Positions 58,885 through 64,000 of a stretch of 64,000 nucleotides of DNA are shown piece by piece. Numbering within the stretch: the first letter of the stretch is position 1; the number at the start of each line of letters is the position of its first letter. The position numbers and the translations under genes are program-made. The DNA comes from an uncultured Clostridia bacterium (GTDB lineage: Bacteria; Bacillota; Clostridia; Christensenellales; UBA1242): assembly GCA_947624415.1 (NCBI GenBank), contig CANQKH010000002.1, positions 1 through 64,000 on the forward strand, in the 5' to 3' direction. A model generated the notes under the pieces. The model was not told where the DNA came from and made no database searches. It was given only the letters and a program-made list of their open reading frames with translations.

Positions 58885-61023
58885 TTATCTTTTTACCTCT
58901 AAAACAAGCCCTTTCCCCTGTCTTTTAAAATTTTCTCCCCTTAAATAAAATTGACATTTGTTTATTCTCTTTCTTTCAAGTGTTAATTTATTGTTTCCTA
59001 AAGAATAAACTATATTTTCGTGATATTTACAATTACTACACTCACTATTAAAATGCTCCTTAATTGGACAATGCCTAAAATATATTAAACGAGGTGAAAT
59101 ATTCTCGATAAAAAGTTCTCCATCAAATGAAATATCATCATAAGAAAAATCTTCCTTTGACAGAACAATCTTTTTAAAACCTAAACCGCTATAAAAGGCA
59201 AGTGAATAATTATTTACAACGTTCAATTCACTGCTTATTATAGTCTTATCTCTTTCACATAAATTTAACGCATAATAATTGGAAGCATATATACCCAAAT
59301 TTGGACATTCTTGCAAAAGTGATTTTATAAAATCAATTTCACTCTTCTCTGCCATCACAGGGCAATCCAAATATATAATTTCCCCATTCATGTTATTACA
59401 GAGTTCAACAATATCTTTTCTATCAAAAATTGATGGACTATAAACCAAATAATCTGTGCTGTTCTTGTTTTGCAATAAATCTTCTTTTTTATAAAAAATT
59501 ACAATATTTTTATCAAAAATTGTGTTTTTCTTTGAAAAATCCATTAAAAAATCGCATTCTTCGATATTTTTATTAAATCTTTCACTTAATTTTCTTATCA
59601 ACCCCTGCAAGCAATCTCTCCTTAGTGCATTCAATTGTGATTTGAGTAAAAAGACTTTCTGCATGACACAATTGAGACTGTTTAGTTCAAAATCCTCACC
59701 ACATTTCCCAAGTTGCAACAGGCATTCCTCACTTGTTAATGGGTGGTTTTTTGCCTCCTCGGCAACTTCGCCAAAGACTTTAAAACTTTCACCATTACAA
59801 GACATTTCAAGTTCCACCCTTTCTCCTATCATCGCCTTAAAGGTTGCATTTATAGATAATTTTCTTTTAATTTTTGAATTTTCCTCTTCGAATTTGCTGT
59901 CAACAATAAGTCTTACTTTGCAATTAGGAAAAGCCTCGTTTGTTGTTGTAAAATAATATTTATTTTTGCCTATCTCCTTCACGTCAACAATGCTTATTGT
60001 CGCAATTTCCTTTTCGCAATCAAATATTTTTATTGCGTCTCCTCTCGTCAGGTGGTGGGTTGATGATATTATAACCTCGTTAAATCTTTTACCCCTTTTA
60101 AAGGATATAACCTTACCAATTTCAACACCTATATGATTTTGAGCAAAAGGATAAATTATTTTTTCATTTTTAAAGTATCCAGAAATATATTCCCCTCTAT
60201 TGAACACTTTTTTAAGATTAATAAGTGAATCTTCACCATATTTAAAGTTGTTGTCAATTGCATCACGATAAGTTTTAACTGCCACTCCCACATAGCCCGC
60301 TCGCCTTGCTCTGCCTTCAATTTTTAAACTTGTAACCCCTGCGTCAACCAAATCTTTTAGCATTGGCAACATACAAAAATCTTTAGTGGAGAGATAGTAA
60401 TTCTCACTTAAAGTATCGAGTTTGTATGGCAAACGACAAAATTGTTTGCATTTTCCACGATTTCCACTTGCCCCTGCAAGCAATGAGCATAAATAACAAT
60501 TCCCCGAAAAACCAACGCAAAGTGCCCCTTGAATAAAATATTCAATGTCAATTCCACATTCCTTTTTTATTCGCCTAACCTCTTCTAATGGTGTCTCACG
60601 CGAAAGCACAACTCGTTTAAACCCTATAGATTTTAATGCTTTTACCCCCTCGCTGTTGTTAAGTCCCATCTGCGTGCTTGCGTGAAGTTCTATACCTTTA
60701 AATTTTTGAGATAACAAATAGGCAATGCCTATATCTTGAACAATATAAGCATCTATATTACAACTATTGGCAAAACGAACAATATTTAAAACTTCTTCAA
60801 TTTCGCTGTTTTGAATAAGGGTGTTTAATGTTAAATATACCTTTACGCCAAACATATGCGCCCTTTCAACAACTTTTTTGAGATTATCTTTGTTAAAATT
60901 TTCTATGTTGCCCCTGGCGTTAAATGCGTCAAGTCCAAGATAAATTGCATTCGCGCCGCAATTTATTGCCCTTTCAAAACTTTCCATATTGCCAGCAGGA
61001 GCAAGTAATTCTATTTCTTCCAT
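58885..61023 (-). CDS. U32 family peptidase
   Basis: ELLAPAGNMESFERAINCGANAIYLGLDAFNARG, GVKVYLTLNTL, ELHASTQMGLNNSEGV, FIQGALCVGFSGNCYLCSLLAGASGNRGKCKQFCRLPY, SLKIEGRARRAGYVGVAVKTYRDAID. Confidence 0.94.
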   Translation of the reverse strand: MEEIELLAPAGNMESFERAINCGANAIYLGLDAFNARGNIENFNKDNLKKVVERAHMFGVKVYLTLNTLIQNSEIEEVLNIVRFANSCNIDAYIVQDIGIAYLLSQKFKGIELHASTQMGLNNSEGVKALKSIGFKRVVLSRETPLEEVRRIKKECGIDIEYFIQGALCVGFSGNCYLCSLLAGASGNRGKCKQFCRLPYKLDTLSENYYLSTKDFCMLPMLKDLVDAGVTSLKIEGRARRAGYVGVAVKTYRDAIDNNFKYGEDSLINLKKVFNRGEYISGYFKNEKIIYPFAQNHIGVEIGKVISFKRGKRFNEVIISSTHHLTRGDAIKIFDCEKEIATISIVDVKEIGKNKYYFTTTNEAFPNCKVRLIVDSKFEEENSKIKRKLSINATFKAMIGERVELEMSCNGESFKVFGEVAEEAKNHPLTSEECLLQLGKCGEDFELNSLNCVMQKVFLLKSQLNALRRDCLQGLIRKLSERFNKNIEECDFLMDFSKKNTIFDKNIVIFYKKEDLLQNKNSTDYLVYSPSIFDRKDIVELCNNMNGEIIYLDCPVMAEKSEIDFIKSLLQECPNLGIYASNYYALNLCERDKTIISSELNVVNNYSLAFYSGLGFKKIVLSKEDFSYDDISFDGELFIENISPRLIYFRHCPIKEHFNSECSNCKYHENIVYSLGNNKLTLERKRINKCQFYLRGENFKRQGKGLVLEVKR

Positions 61024-61163
61024 AAAAAAGATTATATCACAAAAATACTATAATTCTCCATTTTATTTATTAATTTTTCAATAAAATATATTAATTTAAA
61101 ATTATTTAGCCACACTTATAATCTTAGCAAATTGATAAATTAAATTTTTTTTTGCAAATTTAC

Positions 61164-61192
61164 TTGACAAGCACCCCTTATAAAGTGATATC
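61164..61192 (+). promoter_or_regulatory. Promoter of lipoprotein gene
   Basis: TTGACA (61164-61169) then TGATAT/GATATC about 16-17 nt downstream, SD AAAAGGAG before ATG 61220. Confidence 0.5.
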
Positions 61193-61219
61193 ATATATTT
61201 AGTAAAAAGGAGAAAAAAA

Positions 61220-62218
61220 ATGAAAAAAATTACAAAAATTTTAGCACTTTCTTTGGCTGTTGTGCCATGCGCACTTGCCTTCACTGCCTGCAATAAGAGT
61301 AACCCTGTTGTTCTTGAGGGTTATCAGGATGCAAAATATACAGAATCAACCTATGACACATTTGCTGAAGAACTACAAACAAGAGGAACTCTGGCATTTT
61401 CAGGTCTTAAAGAAAGAACAAAACTTTCTTTAACACTTACAACAGATCCTTCTGGTTTGGCTCAAGTTCCTGGTATGCCAAACATTTCACTTGAACCTAC
61501 TACTGAAACATTAGAACTTGAAAACTACTCCGTTGTTAGCGGATTGACTTCACAAGGACCTGACAAAATTTCATCAGATTTTTCATTAAAATATAATGAT
61601 GAAAAATATGATGCTCAGGCTTACTACACAGATGAAACATTCTTTGTAAACTTGAAAGGCTTAGATCTTAAAGAGAATCTTGGCGAACAATATGATGCAT
61701 CACTTGAAAAATTCAGTTATAGTGTCGCAGGCACTGAAACATATGCAGTTAATACAGAAACTCAATTCACACTAGATCTTGCTGGACTTCTTACTATGCT
61801 TGATGAATCAGATTATGCTTCAATCAAACAACAAGTTCTTGCAATGACAACATGGTCTACAGAAACAACTGATACAAATTACAGAGTAAAAGTTGAATTT
61901 AATGGAGAACAAACTGCTGAATTTTTAACTAGTTTGGTAAGTCAAGCAGAACTTAATCAATTCTCATTTGATGAAGTTAATATTACAACTTTAACTGTTT
62001 ATCTTGTATTTGGTGAAACTTCTCTTGAAGGTGTAGCATTAGACCTCGATGGCTCATTAAAATTAAATATGGGTGGTCTTGTAATGGAAGCCGGCATTAA
62101 ACTTAACACAGAAATTGCAGTAACAACTGAAGAAGTTAAACTTCCTAGTGGACTTAACACAAAGAAATATCCACCACTTGACACTTCCAAATTTAATAAT
62201 TTAATACCTCAAGCTTAA
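61220..62218 (+). CDS. Lipoprotein of unknown function
   Basis: Signal peptide MKKITKILALSLAVVPCALAFTAC with lipobox ending at Cys. Confidence 0.85.
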   Translation: MKKITKILALSLAVVPCALAFTACNKSNPVVLEGYQDAKYTESTYDTFAEELQTRGTLAFSGLKERTKLSLTLTTDPSGLAQVPGMPNISLEPTTETLELENYSVVSGLTSQGPDKISSDFSLKYNDEKYDAQAYYTDETFFVNLKGLDLKENLGEQYDASLEKFSYSVAGTETYAVNTETQFTLDLAGLLTMLDESDYASIKQQVLAMTTWSTETTDTNYRVKVEFNGEQTAEFLTSLVSQAELNQFSFDEVNITTLTVYLVFGETSLEGVALDLDGSLKLNMGGLVMEAGIKLNTEIAVTTEEVKLPSGLNTKKYPPLDTSKFNNLIPQA

Positions 62219-62247
62219 TTGAAAACTAAAATTTAAATAAATAAAAT

Positions 62248-62273
62248 GGGCTCGATAACGGGCTCGTTTTTTT
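62248..62273 (+). terminator. Intrinsic terminator with G.U pairs
   Basis: GGGCTCG ataa CGGGCTC folds as RNA with two wobble pairs, then GTTTTTTT. Confidence 0.65.
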
Positions 62274-62407
62274 ATTTTTGCTTAAAATAATAAAAAAATT
62301 TGCAATTTTTTAGCAAAATAACGTCATTTTTTATTAATTATCTTTTATTAGTAATATATATTTGTATTTTTTGGATTTTTAGGGTTACAATAAAAACGGA
62401 GGTATTT

Positions 62408-63661
62408 ATGAGTTTAAATCCATTTTTAGAAAAGCCTAAAAAACTTGAAAACACTGTCATGAGTTTTAAAATGCTTGCACCAAAACCTTATGACAAAAAC
62501 GATGTTGACCCATACACAAGAGTGCGTTGTATTCTTATGAACGGAACAGAATATGAGGCTGTTTGGTCAAAGCATCACCTAAACAGGCATTGTAATGACA
62601 ATGACATTCGAAGAAGAGTTGCCTTTTTGAGACGAATTGAACAAGAGCAACAAAAAGTCATTTCTTCTCTTAAACCACCCGATGAAAACTTGTTGCAAAC
62701 AACCATTGGCTATGAACAACTCGCCGTTGATCTTACTGCAATTTTGGCACAAAGACAAAAGGATAAGAATGTTAAAAATGCTTTAGATTTTGCACTGCTT
62801 GAAGATTTTGACCACTTGTATAGATATGCCAACTTGCTTGAAACGGATATGGGAGAACACGCAGAAAGATATGTGGGAAATTACACCGAGATTATGCCAG
62901 GAAGACCAACTGTGGCACACCCTCGCCATCCATTTGACTCGGTTAAAAATTTTATTAATAATAAAACTGCCGACCCCCTCGCCATGTGCGACGTGCAAAT
63001 TATTACCGCTGCCGAACAGCAAACTATGAATTATTATATGAATTTAGGTGCATTTTACACCCGCCAAAAGGGAAGAGAAATTTATAACGAAATTGCAATG
63101 GTTGAAGAACAACACGTTACACAATATGGTTCGCTTATTGACCCAAATGCGACTTTGCTTGAAGGGCTGCTGATGCATGAATATGTTGAAGCCTATCTTT
63201 ACTACTCCATGATAAATGATGAAGTTGATAAAAATATAAAGTCAATATGGGAACTTATGTTTGAACAAGAACTTGCCCATCTTCATGAAGCACTTGCACT
63301 TTTGAGAAAGTATGAAAAGAAAGACTGGCAAGAAGTTATTCCTCATGGCGAATTTCCACAACTTTTAAATTTTAAATCTCAAAAGGATTATGTTCGTGAA
63401 ATTTTAGCCAAAACGGTAAACAATACAGCCAACAGAGAAAGTTATATCAACATTTCAAAACTGGATGAAAAAGCTGATTTCTTCAATTACCAAGGAAAAT
63501 ATATAAAAAATGTTGAAAAAATGCCTTCTCATGTTGTAATTATTGACCATATTGATAAATTTGGCGAAGATTATAGAGTTCAAGACAAAGAACATCCTGT
63601 TAAAAATTTGAGATCAAGAAAGGAAGACAATGTAAACTTAGCACGAAAAAAGAGCAACTAA
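62408..63661 (+). CDS. Ferritin-like domain protein (putative di-iron)
   Basis: Helical motifs FALLEDFDHLYRY, NEIAMVEEQHVTQY, LMHEYVEAYLYYSM, MFEQELAHLHEAL; start at ATG 62408 after GGAGG. Confidence 0.75.
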   Translation: MSLNPFLEKPKKLENTVMSFKMLAPKPYDKNDVDPYTRVRCILMNGTEYEAVWSKHHLNRHCNDNDIRRRVAFLRRIEQEQQKVISSLKPPDENLLQTTIGYEQLAVDLTAILAQRQKDKNVKNALDFALLEDFDHLYRYANLLETDMGEHAERYVGNYTEIMPGRPTVAHPRHPFDSVKNFINNKTADPLAMCDVQIITAAEQQTMNYYMNLGAFYTRQKGREIYNEIAMVEEQHVTQYGSLIDPNATLLEGLLMHEYVEAYLYYSMINDEVDKNIKSIWELMFEQELAHLHEALALLRKYEKKDWQEVIPHGEFPQLLNFKSQKDYVREILAKTVNNTANRESYINISKLDEKADFFNYQGKYIKNVEKMPSHVVIIDHIDKFGEDYRVQDKEHPVKNLRSRKEDNVNLARKKSN

Positions 63662-63675
63662 AATTGCTCTTTTTT

Positions 63676-64000
63676 TTAAAATAATGGTGATAGCAGACGC
63701 ATTACTGCCTGCAACATCTTTGTTATCCATTTTTTCTTTTGAAAATATTTTAATCCCACGCATTGAGAATTTTTCATATCTTCCTCAATGATTTTCTGAT
63801 GCTGAGCATTCAATTCTTTTGAATACATTATCACAGTATTTTCAAAATTTAACGAGAATGAACGATTGTCTGTGTTGCAAGTCCCAACCGACAACAAATC
63901 GTCATCAACGAGTATTACTTTACTATGAAGAAAGCCTTTATGCAAATATATCTTTACCCCAAGTTCCGACATCTCTTTAAGATAGGATAATGTCGCAAGA
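63676..64000 (-). CDS. Phospholipase D/cardiolipin synthase family protein, C-terminal part, truncated by window end
   Basis: HKGFLHSKVILVDDDLLSVGTCNTDNRSFSLNFE is a PLD HKD motif with typical Cls context; frame open to the window edge. Confidence 0.88.
   Translation of the reverse strand, partial: LATLSYLKEMSELGVKIYLHKGFLHSKVILVDDDLLSVGTCNTDNRSFSLNFENTVIMYSKELNAQHQKIIEEDMKNSQCVGLKYFQKKKWITKMLQAVMRLLSPLF

Noticed and set aside
59522-59956. 144-aa plus-strand ORF antisense to the U32 peptidase
   Set aside because: Lies wholly within a strongly supported gene; Ser/Leu/Phe-rich shadow ORF.
61102-61293. 63-aa minus-strand ORF across the lipoprotein promoter
   Set aside because: Overlaps the promoter, SD and signal peptide of the clear lipoprotein gene.

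Overview
The window is a low-GC, densely coded chromosomal segment. Gene content suggests an uncultured Bacillota/Clostridia-like bacterium (inference). It holds mostly housekeeping genes: ychF, mrnC-rlmB-sigH-like, a MetRS-like protein, gltX, an initiator tRNA-Met, gyrB/gyrA, a HelD-like helicase, hisS, uvrC, tmk, alr, rnhB, an NAD salvage regulon and a U32 peptidase. No CRISPR array, rRNA, prophage or intact transposon was recognised. The most interesting signals are: (1) an 18-aa leader ORF with three mutually exclusive helices (protector, antiterminator, terminator) before an ABC transporter at 8804-8995; (2) a G10 tract inside the -35/-10 spacer of the promoter of an LTA-synthase-like gene, a candidate phase-variable promoter (40887-40916); (3) a four-gene operon with three large, apparently unexported BspA-like leucine-rich-repeat paralogs sharing an unassigned C-terminal domain with an invariant CC motif (49551-58802); (4) recurrent leaderless promoters, with the -10 box 5-7 nt from ATG and no Shine-Dalgarno, for at least seven genes; (5) three exact DnaA boxes in 94 bp downstream of gyrB-gyrA-helD; (6) a divergent NAD regulon with duplicated operator palindromes and a NUDIX-HTH regulator; (7) gltX interrupted at an A8 run. 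All similarity calls come from motif recognition by eye; no database search was run.
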